The position numbers and the translations under genes are program-made. Positions 15,875 through 23,545 of a stretch of DNA of 64,000 nt are shown piece after piece. A model generated the notes under the pieces. The model saw only the letters and a program-made list of their open reading frames with translations. It searched no databases and was not told the DNA's origin. This DNA comes from Nocardiopsis_B sediminis (lineage in GTDB: Bacteria; Actinomycetota; Actinomycetes; Streptosporangiales; Streptosporangiaceae), in contig NZ_JBHSBH010000004.1 of the NCBI RefSeq assembly GCF_042650565.1, positions 310,001 through 374,000 on the forward strand. Reading direction: 5' to 3'. Position 1 is the first letter of the stretch, and each line of letters begins with the position of its first letter.

Positions 15875-17167
15875 GTGGGCGGCGTGGATCAGCAGACCCC
15901 TGATACCCCCGCCGCTGTGACCGCCGACCCCCGGCCCGCCCGCCTCGCCGGGGTCGACGTCGCCCGCGCCCTCGCCCTGTTCGGCATGTTCACCGCCCAC
16001 CTGGGCGTGGGCGCGATCGGCGTGTTCGGCCTGTTCGGCGACGACGCCGCCGAGGCGTTCTACCAGCTGACCCGGGGCCGCTCCTCGGCGCTGTTCGCGT
16101 TCCTCGCGGGCGTCGCGCTGGCGCTGACCACCGGGCGGTCCGTGCCCCTCACGGGCACCCCGCTCCAGCGCGCCCGCGTGCGCATCCTGGTGCGCGCGCT
16201 GGTGCTGGCCCTGCTCGGCGGGGTGCTCGACGCGCTCGACGCCCCGATCGCCATCATCCTCACCTACTACGGCGGCTTCTTCCTGCTCGCGCTGCCGCTG
16301 CTCCGGCTGCGCGCGCCCGCGCTCATGGCCACAGCGGCGGCCGTGGGGCTGCTCGGCCCGCAGGTGTCGTTCGTCATCCGCAGCGCCATGGGCGAGAGCG
16401 CGCCGTTCCGGCCGACCTCGATCGGCGGGTTCGGCGACTTCTTCCTGACCGGCTACTACCCGGCGCTCACGTTCATGGCGTTCGTCCTCGCCGGGCTCGC
16501 CGTGGGCCGCCTCGACCTGCGGTCGGGCCGGGTGCGCGCGCGGCTGGCCGGCGCCGGCGCCCTGCTGGCGGCCGCCGGCTACGGCGGGTCGTGGCTGCTG
16601 CTGAACACCTTCGGGGTGCTCGACCTGCTGCTGCTCAGCCAGCCCCAGGTCGTCCCCGCCGGCACCGACCCCGGTGCGCTCGACCCCGCGCTGCGCGAAT
16701 CCCTCCGGCAGTGGATGGCCGAGCAGGTCAACGACCTGCACGGCCAGGTCCCCGTCGACTCCCCGTGGTGGCTGGCCGTCGCCTCGCCCCACAGCGGGAC
16801 CACCCTGGAGATCGCCGGGGCCACCGGCTGCGCGCTGCTGGCGCTGGTGGCGTGCCTGGTGCTCGCCGACGCCACCGGGTGGTTGCTCGCCCCGCTGGCC
16901 GCCGCCGGCTCGATGTCGCTCACCGTCTACTGCGGCCACATCGTGGTGATCGCCGTGCTCGGTATGTCGTTCACCGACATCGCCCCGTTCCGGCTGGAGG
17001 CGTTCGTCCTCGGTGCGGTCGTCTTCGCCTCCCTGTGGCGCCCGGTGTTCGGCCGGGGGCCCCTGGAATGGGCGCTGGGCGCGGTGTCCGGGCTGGCGGC
17101 GTCGGCAGTGCCCGACCTGCCCGAGGACGGCAGGGACGGCCCGCCCCGGAATCTCACGCACTTCTGA
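15875..17167 (+). CDS. Polytopic membrane protein, DUF418/HGSNAT-like
   Basis: This ~430-residue membrane protein has about ten hydrophobic helices. It opens with RLAGVDVARALALFGMFTAHL, the motif seen at the first helix of heparan-alpha-glucosaminide N-acetyltransferase-like and DUF418/DUF1624 acyltransferase-related proteins. A second family-like stretch is SMSLTVYCGHIVVI near the C-terminal helices. Function of the bacterial members is unproven; transfer of acyl groups across the membrane is suspected. The start may be the GTG at 15875 or at 15884. TAGTGT (15871-15876) lies 7 nt before 15884, which would suit a leaderless transcript. It converges on a two-component system through a shared hairpin. 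Confidence 0.75.
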   Translation: MGGVDQQTPDTPAAVTADPRPARLAGVDVARALALFGMFTAHLGVGAIGVFGLFGDDAAEAFYQLTRGRSSALFAFLAGVALALTTGRSVPLTGTPLQRARVRILVRALVLALLGGVLDALDAPIAIILTYYGGFFLLALPLLRLRAPALMATAAAVGLLGPQVSFVIRSAMGESAPFRPTSIGGFGDFFLTGYYPALTFMAFVLAGLAVGRLDLRSGRVRARLAGAGALLAAAGYGGSWLLLNTFGVLDLLLLSQPQVVPAGTDPGALDPALRESLRQWMAEQVNDLHGQVPVDSPWWLAVASPHSGTTLEIAGATGCALLALVACLVLADATGWLLAPLAAAGSMSLTVYCGHIVVIAVLGMSFTDIAPFRLEAFVLGAVVFASLWRPVFGRGPLEWALGAVSGLAASAVPDLPEDGRDGPPRNLTHF

Positions 17168-17181
17168 CCGGGCGGGGTGGC

Positions 17182-17212
17182 CCCGCTGGGGCGCCGTCCT
17201 CACCCCAGCGGG
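17182..17212. terminator. Shared hairpin between converging genes
   Basis: CCCGCTGGGG (17182-17191) pairs with CCCCAGCGGG (17203-17212) across an 11-nt loop. It lies after the membrane protein stop and overlaps the last codons of the histidine kinase, so it can act on transcripts from both sides. Confidence 0.55.
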
Positions 17213-18684
17213 AGCACTACTGTAAACGTCGTTCCCTGATTCCCCGCATCGGCACCGCCGAGCACGACGCGTCCGTCGTGCGCGGTGACGATCGCCGCCA
17301 CGATGGCCAGGCCGAGCCCGGCCCCGCCGCGGTCGCGGGAGCGGTCGCCCCCGGGCCGGTAGAAGCGGTCGAAGACGTGGGGCGCGTCGTCCGGCGCGAT
17401 CCCGGGGCCGTCGTCTCGGACGCGCACGACCGCGGTCGAGGCCACCCCGGCGGGCAGCGCACCCACGCCGACCGCGCCCTCCGCGAGCGGGGCCGGGACC
17501 GTGCCATGGCCGACCTCCACCCGCACGGGGGTGCCCTCGGGGGTGTGGGTGAGGGCGTTGCCGATGAGGTTGACCAGCACCTGGCGCAGCCGCCGCTCGT
17601 CGCCGACCACGCGCACCGGCTCCGGGGCGTCGAGCGAGATGGGGGCGCCCGGGGCGCGCGCCCGTGCGTCGCCCACCGCGTCCCGGGCGAGGGCGGCGAG
17701 GTCGACGTCGTCGGGCTCCAGGGGCGGCCGCTCGTCGAAGCGGGCCAGCACCAGCAGGTCGTCGACGAGGCCGCCCATGCGGCCCGCTTCCGACTCGATC
17801 CGTTCCATCCAGTGGTCGATCTCGGGCCCGCCCTGGACCCGGCCCTGGTCCCGGCTCTGCCGGTACAGCTCGGCGAAGCCGCGGATGGAGGAGAGCGGGG
17901 TCCGCAGCTCGTGGGAGGCGTCGGCGACGAACCGGCGCATCTGCTCGGCGGTGCGGGCGCGCTCGGACAGGGAGTCGGCCAGCGTGCCGAGCATGGTGTT
18001 GAGGGCGCGGCCCAGCCGCCCGGTCTCGGTCCCGGGGTCGTCGTAGGGGACCCGCTCGTCGAGCCGTCCGGCGGCGATGGCCTGGGCGGTGCCCTCGATG
18101 CGGGTCAGCGGGCGCAGCTGGAGCCGGACGATGGTCACCGCGCCGACGCCCAGCACCACCAGCAGGACCGCCCCGATGCCGGCCTCGATGGCGATCAGCC
18201 GGTTCAGCGTGCGCTCGGTCTCGGCCAGCGAATCGGCCACCATGCGCGTGGATCCGTCGGAGGCGCGCACGGTGAGCACCCGCCAGTCGGCTCCGCCGTC
18301 GGTGCCCGGCAGGGTGAAGGGGGTTCCGGCGCGGCCGGCCAGTTCGGCGGCGCTCAGCCCCGAGATGTCGGGGCGGTCGGCGTCGTCGGTGGTCTGCCCG
18401 ACGGACCAGGCGACCCGGCCTGCGGGGCTGATCTCCAGCACGCGCAGGTCGGTGGGGAGCGGCGGCGGCGAGATCGGGATGTCGGGCAGGTCCCCCGGTG
18501 CGGGGCCGGCGGCGGTGGCGCGTGCGAGGCCGCCGAGCCGGTGGTCGACGTCGGCCATGAGAGAGCGCTCCAGCAGCGCCACGCCCGTGACGCCGAAGGC
18601 GGTCAGGCACGCCGCGGTCAGGCAGAGCACGGTCAGGACGAGCCGGCCGCGCAGCCCGCGCGGCCCGAGGCGGAGCGCGCCCAC
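17200..18684 (-). CDS. Two-component sensor histidine kinase
   Basis: This is a ~494-residue membrane sensor kinase. It has two transmembrane helices (about residues 15-35 and 165-185) flanking a ~120-residue extracytoplasmic sensor region, then a HAMP linker. A HisKA domain carries H258 in DASHELRTPLSSIRG, and an HATPase domain carries NLIGNALTHTPEGTPV, DDGPGIAPDDAPHVFDRFYRPGG and GAGLGLAIV. The reading frame is open far upstream, but the response regulator gene ends at 18690. The GTG at 18684 gives a normal length and tandem arrangement; its ribosome site is weak. It phosphorylates the adjacent regulator. The signal is unknown. Confidence 0.9.
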   Translation of the reverse strand: MGALRLGPRGLRGRLVLTVLCLTAACLTAFGVTGVALLERSLMADVDHRLGGLARATAAGPAPGDLPDIPISPPPLPTDLRVLEISPAGRVAWSVGQTTDDADRPDISGLSAAELAGRAGTPFTLPGTDGGADWRVLTVRASDGSTRMVADSLAETERTLNRLIAIEAGIGAVLLVVLGVGAVTIVRLQLRPLTRIEGTAQAIAAGRLDERVPYDDPGTETGRLGRALNTMLGTLADSLSERARTAEQMRRFVADASHELRTPLSSIRGFAELYRQSRDQGRVQGGPEIDHWMERIESEAGRMGGLVDDLLVLARFDERPPLEPDDVDLAALARDAVGDARARAPGAPISLDAPEPVRVVGDERRLRQVLVNLIGNALTHTPEGTPVRVEVGHGTVPAPLAEGAVGVGALPAGVASTAVVRVRDDGPGIAPDDAPHVFDRFYRPGGDRSRDRGGAGLGLAIVAAIVTAHDGRVVLGGADAGNQGTTFTVVLPLG

Positions 18685-18689
18685 TCCGG

Positions 18690-19439
18690 TCAGCCCCGCG
18701 TCCCCGGCGCGGGCAGCCGCAGTGAGTAGCCGATGCCCCAGACGGTCTGGATGAGGGGGGTGCCCGCGGTGTCGATCTTGCGCCGCAGGTAGCTGATGTA
18801 GGACTCCACCACGCGGCCGTCGCCGCCGTCGACCCCCCACACGCGTTGCAGGATCTGCGCCTTGCTGACGACCTTGCCCGCGTTGATCATCAGGTAGCGC
18901 AGCAGGTCGAACTCGGTGGGGGAGAGCCTGATGACCCTGCCCGCGCGCCGCACCTCGTGGCGGTCCTCGTCCAGTTCCAGGTCGGCGTAGCGGTGGCGGC
19001 CGTCCTCGCCGTCGTCGGGGCGGCCGGTGCCGGTCCGGCGCAGGATCGCGTGGATCCGCAGGACGACCTCCTGGAGGCTGAACGGCTTGGCGACGTAGTC
19101 GTCGGCTCCGGCGCGCAGGCCGGTGAGCCGGTCCTCGACGGAGTTGCGGGCGGTCAGGAACAGCACCGGCAGGCGGGGGGCGACCGTGCGCAGCTCGCGC
19201 GCGACCGCGAAGCCGTCGCGGCCGGGCAGGGAGACATCGAGTACGGCGATGTCGGGCACGGCCGCGTGCACGGCGGCCAGCGCGGAGTCGGCGTCGGCCG
19301 CGCCCCGGGCCGCGAACCCGCTGAGCGTGAGCGAGGCGGTCAGCAGCTCCAGGATGTTGGGTTCGTCGTCGACGATGAGCACGTCCGCCGCTGCGCGCTC
19401 GGATACGGCGGTGGCGGTGGTGGTGGCGCTGTGGGACAC
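18690..19439 (-). CDS. OmpR-family response regulator
   Basis: This 249-residue regulator has a receiver domain (DDEP at 24-27, phospho-acceptor D68 in VLDVSLPG, Lys in AKPFS near 118) and a C-terminal winged helix (LSPTEFDLLRYLMINAGKVVSKAQIL, VESYISYLRRKID, TVWGIGYSL). It resembles the TrcR/MprA-like actinobacterial branch. It is the first gene of a two-gene operon with the histidine kinase 5 bp downstream. Two direct TAAGAG repeats 11 bp apart lie 55-72 bp upstream of its start, a layout typical of OmpR-type binding sites, so it probably regulates itself. Confidence 0.93.
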   Translation of the reverse strand: MSHSATTTATAVSERAAADVLIVDDEPNILELLTASLTLSGFAARGAADADSALAAVHAAVPDIAVLDVSLPGRDGFAVARELRTVAPRLPVLFLTARNSVEDRLTGLRAGADDYVAKPFSLQEVVLRIHAILRRTGTGRPDDGEDGRHRYADLELDEDRHEVRRAGRVIRLSPTEFDLLRYLMINAGKVVSKAQILQRVWGVDGGDGRVVESYISYLRRKIDTAGTPLIQTVWGIGYSLRLPAPGTRG

Positions 19440-19494
19440 GGGGAACCTCGTAGGGCGGAAGGCCGGTGGTGGTGTGGACCCTACGCTCCGCCGC

Positions 19495-19511
19495 TAAGAG
19501 TTCGGTAAGAG
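19495..19511. promoter_or_regulatory. OmpR-type direct repeat
   Basis: TAAGAG occurs at 19495-19500 and 19506-19511 (read as CTCTTA twice on the gene's strand), exactly 11 bp apart. OmpR/PhoB-class regulators bind tandem half-sites one helical turn apart. The site is upstream of the response regulator gene, fitting autoregulation. Confidence 0.55.
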
Positions 19512-19712
19512 CAACGTTGTGCGACCGTGTGTCGCGCGCGCCGGCCGGGTGGCCGGACGTGTCCTGGTTCACACCCTGGCTTCGACGTGCGGGCCGTCCG
19601 TGAAGAGGCCGGCGTATCCGCCCTGACCTGCGATGACGCCGTGATGAACGGCGCGGAAAACCACTGGCGGCGGGTCGGCGCCGGGTGCGAGCATGGGCGG
19701 GCGCGGCCCGGG

Positions 19713-20426
19713 TCAGGCCGGCGTCCCTGGGCCGTCCGCCGGTGGTGCCGGGCCGAGCGGCCGCGGCGAAGCGCAGGCCTCTGCCGGGCGGACTGTGTCC
19801 CACGGCTCGGTCAGCGCGGGAATGAGCTGTACGAGGCAGTGGTTGACCGATGCGATGAGGGCGTCGACCCCGCCGTCGCCGGAGCGGCAGCAGCGGATGA
19901 TGCCCACGTGCACGGCCGAGCCGAACGCCGCGGCGACCAGTTCCGGACGCGGGTCATCGGCGGTGTCGGTGCCGGTGCGGTGGGCGATCAGCGAGGCGAG
20001 GAGGTTCAGGTTCACGGCGGAGCGCTGGAGGTGCGCGGCGAGCAGCTTCGGTGATTCGTCGGCGAGGCGCATGATCCGCAGGTGGGCGTTGAGCGACTGG
20101 GGGTCGAGCTCGGACCAGGTGGCGGTGAGGGCGGCGAGCAGCGAGTCCACGGGGTGTTCGGCCGTGGGCCGGTCCGCGAGCTTGAGCCGGAACGTCTCCT
20201 CGGTCTCATCCTGGACGTCCAGGATGATGTCCTCCTTGGTGGGGAAGTAGCGGAACAGGGTCCGCTGTGACACATCGGCGGCCGCGGCGATCTCCTCGGT
20301 GGTCGTGGCGCCGAACCCCTGCTCGGCGAACAGCCGCAGGGCCGCGTCGACCAGCGCCTCGCGGGTGCGGGCCTTCTTGAGCTCGCGCAGTCCGCCGTCG
20401 GTGGCCTCCATGGTGATCACGCTCAC
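19713..20426 (-). CDS. TetR-family repressor
   Basis: This 237-residue TetR-type regulator has an N-terminal helix-turn-helix (RTREALVDAALRLFAEQGFGATTTEEIAAAADVSQRTLFRYFPTKEDIILD, residues ~20-70) and a divergent C-terminal ligand domain, ending in a proline-rich tail. It faces a DHA2-type efflux gene 207 bp away, whose promoter overlaps a palindrome, so it most likely represses that pump and itself. The start is unclear: GTG at 20426 or 20420, or ATG at 20411, none with a good ribosome site. A GGAATTGTCG direct repeat lies just upstream. Confidence 0.9.
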   Translation of the reverse strand: MSVITMEATDGGLRELKKARTREALVDAALRLFAEQGFGATTTEEIAAAADVSQRTLFRYFPTKEDIILDVQDETEETFRLKLADRPTAEHPVDSLLAALTATWSELDPQSLNAHLRIMRLADESPKLLAAHLQRSAVNLNLLASLIAHRTGTDTADDPRPELVAAAFGSAVHVGIIRCCRSGDGGVDALIASVNHCLVQLIPALTEPWDTVRPAEACASPRPLGPAPPADGPGTPA

Positions 20427-20443
20427 TTCAGAGGGGTGTGGGC

Positions 20444-20465
20444 GGAATTGTCGCTGGAATTGTCG
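20444..20465. repeat. 10-bp direct repeat upstream of tetR
   Basis: GGAATTGTCG occurs at 20444-20453 and 20456-20465, a 12-bp period. It lies 18 bp upstream of the tetR start on the gene's side of the divergent region and may be part of its promoter or an operator. Confidence 0.5.
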
Positions 20466-20549
20466 TCACCCTCGTCGATGCTGGTCATCGCACCCCCACT
20501 CGTTCGTGTTTCCGGGATGATACCCATCCATGACAAAACTAGTCAGTCA

Positions 20550-20578
20550 TTGCCACTTGTCAGTGGCTGACATAATCT
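20550..20578 (+). promoter_or_regulatory. MFS gene promoter with overlapping operator
   Basis: TTGCCA (20550-20555) and TAATCT (20573-20578) are separated by 17 bp, a good vegetative-type promoter pointing to the efflux gene. The palindrome CCACT-TGTC-AGTGG (20553-20566) overlaps the -35 box and spacer. A second inverted repeat TGAC-N7-GTCA lies just upstream (20531-20545). A TetR repressor bound here would block the pump promoter. Confidence 0.65.
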
Positions 20579-20633
20579 GTTTCGGGCGGTGCCGAGCCGG
20601 CGCGCCCGCCGTGCACGCCGACCAGGGGGACCC

Positions 20634-22217
20634 ATGACCGATACCGTCACGGCCGCGCCAGAGGCGCCGCCGAAGGCACGATTCCGCGGCGGGCCGTGGG
20701 GCACGCTCGTGGCCATCGCCTTCGGCGTGATGATGGTCGCGCTCGACGGCACGATCGTGGCCGTGGCCAACCCGGCCATCGGCGCCGACCTCAACGCATC
20801 GCTCGCCGAGCTCCAGTGGGTCACCCACGGCTACCTGCTCGGCCTCGCGGTGTTCCTGATCACTGCCGGCAAGCTCGGCGACCGCTTCGGCCACCGCAAC
20901 GTCTACATGATCGGCGTCGTGGGGTTCACCGTCACCTCTGTGGCGATCGCCCTGTCGGGCACCGTGGCCGTCCTGGTCGGCCTGCGCATCCTCCAGGGGG
21001 TGTTCGGCGCCACCATCACCCCCGCCGCCATGGGCCTGCTGCGCTCCAACTTCCCGCCGCACATGCTCGGCCGCGCCTTCGGCGTGTTCGGCAGCCTGCT
21101 GGGCGCCGCCATGGCCGCCGGGCCCATCGTGGGCGGGGTCCTGGTCTCGGCGTTCGGCTGGCACTCCGCATTCCTGATCAACCTGCCCGTCGGGATCGTC
21201 GCGCTGGCCACCGCCATGTGGCTGATCGGCGCCAACCGCCCCACCGACCCCGACTCCAGATTCGACCTGCCCGGCGTGCTGCTCCTCAGCGCCGCCATCT
21301 TCGCCCTCGTCTGGGCGCTGGTCGAGGGGCCGGTCGTGGGCTGGGCGCACGCCGAGACCCTCGGGGTGCTGGGTGCGGCGCTGGTCATCGGGGTCGCGTT
21401 CGTGCTCTGGGAGCTGCGGGCGGCCCACCCGCTGCTGCCCATGGGCATCTTCCGGCTGCCCACCATCTCCATCGGCACGGTGCTCATGCTCCTGACCGCG
21501 CTCGGGCTGATGGGGTCGCTGTTCTTCGTGACCTTCTACCTCCAGGGCGTCCGCGGGCTGACCCCCATGCAGACCGGCGTCCAGCTGCTGCCGCTGACCC
21601 TGATGATCGGCCTCTTCGGCACCCCCGCCGGGCGGATCATGGACCGCTTCGGCACCCGCGTGCCCACCGTGGCCGGCCTCGTCTTCGCCGCCGTGGCCCT
21701 GTTCATGCTGTCGCGGCTGGACTTCGGCACCGGGGTCGTCTTCACCTCGGTGGCGTTCCTGCTGCTCGGCCTGGGGCTGAGCCTGGTGATGACCGGGGCG
21801 ACCGCCGCCATCCTCACCAGCGCGCCGGTCTCCCTGGCCGGCGTCGCGGCGGGGATGCAGCAGGCCGCCATGCAGCTCGGCGGCTCGATCGGTACCGCGG
21901 TCCTGGGCGCGATGCTGTCGCTGACCATCGTCGGCACGCTGCCCGGCCACTTCACCGACCAGGGGCTGGCGGAGCCGGGCGCCGACGATGTCGCCTCGAT
22001 GCAGAGCGCGGTCTCGCAGGGCGGGGCGGTCGTCCCCGAGTCCGCGACCGCCGAGGTCGCCGAGGCCATCACCCGGGCCAGCCACCTCGCCTTCGTCGAC
22101 GGCATCCACCTCGCGTTCGGGATCGCCGCGGCGGTCATGGCGGCCGCGGCCGTCCTGGCCTGCTTCATGAAGCCGGCCGCCCGCGACGGGTCGGCGGAGC
22201 CGGTGGTGCACATCTGA
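20634..22217 (+). CDS. DHA2-family MFS drug efflux transporter
   Basis: This 527-residue protein has about 14 transmembrane helices and matches the DHA2 (EmrB/QacA) branch. It shows ALDGTIVAVANPAIGADL in helix 1 (motif D1), GKLGDRFGHRNVYMIG (motif A) between helices 2 and 3, and RILQGVFGATITPAAMGLL and GPIVGGVLV (motif C) in helices 4-5. It exports drugs or metabolites using the proton gradient; the substrate is unknown. The ATG at 20634 has AGGGGGA upstream. A divergent TetR gene likely controls it. It ends at a perfect 19-bp stem terminator and is next to, but separated from, the lanthipeptide cluster. Confidence 0.92.
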   Translation: MTDTVTAAPEAPPKARFRGGPWGTLVAIAFGVMMVALDGTIVAVANPAIGADLNASLAELQWVTHGYLLGLAVFLITAGKLGDRFGHRNVYMIGVVGFTVTSVAIALSGTVAVLVGLRILQGVFGATITPAAMGLLRSNFPPHMLGRAFGVFGSLLGAAMAAGPIVGGVLVSAFGWHSAFLINLPVGIVALATAMWLIGANRPTDPDSRFDLPGVLLLSAAIFALVWALVEGPVVGWAHAETLGVLGAALVIGVAFVLWELRAAHPLLPMGIFRLPTISIGTVLMLLTALGLMGSLFFVTFYLQGVRGLTPMQTGVQLLPLTLMIGLFGTPAGRIMDRFGTRVPTVAGLVFAAVALFMLSRLDFGTGVVFTSVAFLLLGLGLSLVMTGATAAILTSAPVSLAGVAAGMQQAAMQLGGSIGTAVLGAMLSLTIVGTLPGHFTDQGLAEPGADDVASMQSAVSQGGAVVPESATAEVAEAITRASHLAFVDGIHLAFGIAAAVMAAAAVLACFMKPAARDGSAEPVVHI

Positions 22218-22261
22218 TCCACGGGGCGCAACCGCCCTCTCGTCGCTCCACCCGAGCACGC

Positions 22262-22303
22262 GGCCGTGGCCCGGCGCCGGAATTCCGGCGCCGGGCCACG
22301 GCC
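22262..22303 (+). terminator. Strong intrinsic terminator after the MFS gene
   Basis: GGCCGTGGCCCGGCGCCGG (22262-22280) pairs perfectly over 19 bp with the arm at 22285-22303, with a 4-nt AATT loop, and is followed by GTTTCC. It lies 44 bp after the MFS stop and marks the left border of the lanthipeptide region. Confidence 0.85.
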
Positions 22304-22540
22304 GTTTCCGATTGGTCGTGGATCGCCCCATGTGGCCGACGGTGGGGAATATGAGGGGCGCCGTCCTTTTATCGAAAAACGGGATGGCTGTGAATTCAAA
22401 AATGTGCGCGGCGCCTACGGGCTAAAATTCACCTGCGGCTCCTGGTGTGCGGGGTATCGCCGAGACCGAAAGTCGATTGTGGTCACGTTCTTTGCGGGTT
22501 CGTTGCGGTGCGCCCGCGTCACGGGGATGGAGAAACGGTA
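22304..22540. other. Lower-GC leader region of the SARP gene
   Basis: No gene is seen in this 237-bp stretch. It is clearly less GC-rich than its surroundings around 22340-22440 (runs such as CTTTTATCGAAAAACGGG and GAATTCAAAAATG), which suits a complex promoter. The tandem 11-bp repeat at 22487-22508 lies near its right end. Confidence 0.5.
22487..22508 (+). promoter_or_regulatory. Tandem 11-bp repeat before the SARP gene
   Basis: GTTCTTTGCGG (22487-22497) is followed directly by GTTCGTTGCGG (22498-22508), identical at 10 of 11 positions. SARP-type activators bind direct repeats with this 11-bp period. It ends 32 bp before the proposed SARP start, so it may serve autoregulation or overlap the transcript start. 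Confidence 0.5.
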
Positions 22541-23371
22541 TTGGCTCAAGGTGTGGTCTTCCGTGTCCTGGGTCCGCTGGAGGTCGTCTGCGGTGCGCGG
22601 GCGGTCCGCATCCCGGCGGGCAAGCAGCGGACGCTGCTGGCCTCGCTGCTGCTGAGCCCCAATGAAGTCGTCCCGATGGCGGACCTGGTCGGCCTGTTGT
22701 GGGACGACGCCCTCCCCGACAGCCCGCGGGCCGCGCTGCACACCTGCCTGACCCGGCTGCGCACGACCCTGGGTCGCCACGAGCAAGGCCTCTCCGGGTT
22801 GATCCACAGCTCCGCGGCCGGGTACGCGATCGACGCCGATGCCGGCAGCCTCGACCTGCTGCGCTTCCGCGCCCACATCGCGTCGTCGCACGCCGCCGCG
22901 GCGGCATGCGACGACAGCGCCGAAGCCGCCGCGCTGGTCGAGGCGCTGTCGCTGTGGCGCGGCCCCGTGCTGCCCGACGTGCGCTCGGTGTCGCTGCACC
23001 GCGATGTGGTCCCGCGGATCACCGAGGAGTGGCTGCGCGCGCGTGAACGCTGCCACGAGCTCGACCTCGCGCGTGGGCGCCACGACGAACTGGTGGGGGA
23101 GCTGCGGGTGCTGATCCGCCGCTACCCCTTCCACGAGCGCTTCTGGCACCAGCTCATCCTCTCGCTGTACCGCTGCGGGCGCCGGGTGGAGGCGCTGGAG
23201 GCGTTCCGCGATGTCAGCGGGCGCCTGCGCGACGAGATGGGCATGGACCCCAGCGAGCAGCTCCGGTCGCTGCACATGGCCATCCTGCGCGGCGACCCCG
23301 GCCTGATGGGGTCGGGCGGCCTAGTGGCCCACAGAAATGGACGTTTGGGGAAATCCGCGGAAATCGGGTGA
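22541..23371 (+). CDS. SARP-type pathway activator (CinR1-like)
   Basis: This 276-residue protein has the SARP layout. Residues 1-95 form an OmpR-like winged helix (VFRVLGPLEVV, IPAGKQRTLLASLLLSPNEVV, LVGLLWDDALPDSPRAALHTCLTRLR). Residues ~100-255 form the BTAD helical domain (LALGR-type HHDEL, YPFHERFWHQLILSLYRCGRRVEALEAF). There is no ATPase or TPR extension. SARPs activate antibiotic genes by binding 11-bp direct repeats near the -10 box; the cinnamycin cluster also has a SARP, CinR1. I chose the TTG at 22541 (GGAG 8 nt upstream); a GTG at 22553 is possible. It precedes the lanthipeptide operon, whose promoter carries matching repeats. Confidence 0.88.
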   Translation: MAQGVVFRVLGPLEVVCGARAVRIPAGKQRTLLASLLLSPNEVVPMADLVGLLWDDALPDSPRAALHTCLTRLRTTLGRHEQGLSGLIHSSAAGYAIDADAGSLDLLRFRAHIASSHAAAAACDDSAEAAALVEALSLWRGPVLPDVRSVSLHRDVVPRITEEWLRARERCHELDLARGRHDELVGELRVLIRRYPFHERFWHQLILSLYRCGRRVEALEAFRDVSGRLRDEMGMDPSEQLRSLHMAILRGDPGLMGSGGLVAHRNGRLGKSAEIG

Positions 23372-23376
23372 CGGAT

Positions 23377-23389
23377 ATCCCATTGGGAT
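23377..23389. promoter_or_regulatory. 13-bp inverted repeat
   Basis: ATCCCA-T-TGGGAT is a perfect inverted repeat just after the SARP stop and about 60 bp upstream of the operon promoter. It could be an operator for an unknown regulator or a weak hairpin. Confidence 0.35.
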
Positions 23390-23413
23390 GAACTTCGTCA
23401 ATTGCGGCGATGT

Positions 23414-23457
23414 GCAAGCGCTAAGAAAGCCGAGTGAAAGCCGTGCCGAATTATATT
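23414..23457 (+). promoter_or_regulatory. Lanthipeptide operon promoter with SARP repeats
   Basis: GAAAGCCG appears at 23425 and 23436 with an exact 11-bp period, and a weaker third unit (GCAAGCGC) sits one period upstream at 23414. A TATATT -10 box is at 23452-23457, 9 nt after the last heptamer. No -35 box is visible. This is the known layout of SARP-activated promoters, where the activator replaces the -35 contact. Transcription would start near 23464, about 80 nt before the first gene. Confidence 0.68.
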
Positions 23458-23545
23458 TGTCGTGCACGGAGCGGAGTAAACGGCGTAGGGCGAGCCATGA
23501 CCGGCCTGCGTGCCCGCCGAGACTACCCAGCGAGGAAGGCCGTCG

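Noticed and set aside
17200..19803. A single 867-codon frame joining the histidine kinase to upstream DNA
   Set aside because: The upstream third overlaps the real response regulator gene in another frame and has Arg-rich nonsense composition. The kinase starts near 18684.
20547..22331. A 594-codon frame antisense to the MFS gene
   Set aside because: The sense strand has clear transporter motifs, promoter and ribosome site. The antisense product is Gly/Asp/Glu/His-rich without any family motif.
22304..23545. Lower-GC patches around the SARP gene as a sign of a mobile element
   Set aside because: No integrase, transposase, terminal repeats or attachment sites are seen. Promoter-rich DNA explains the dips.
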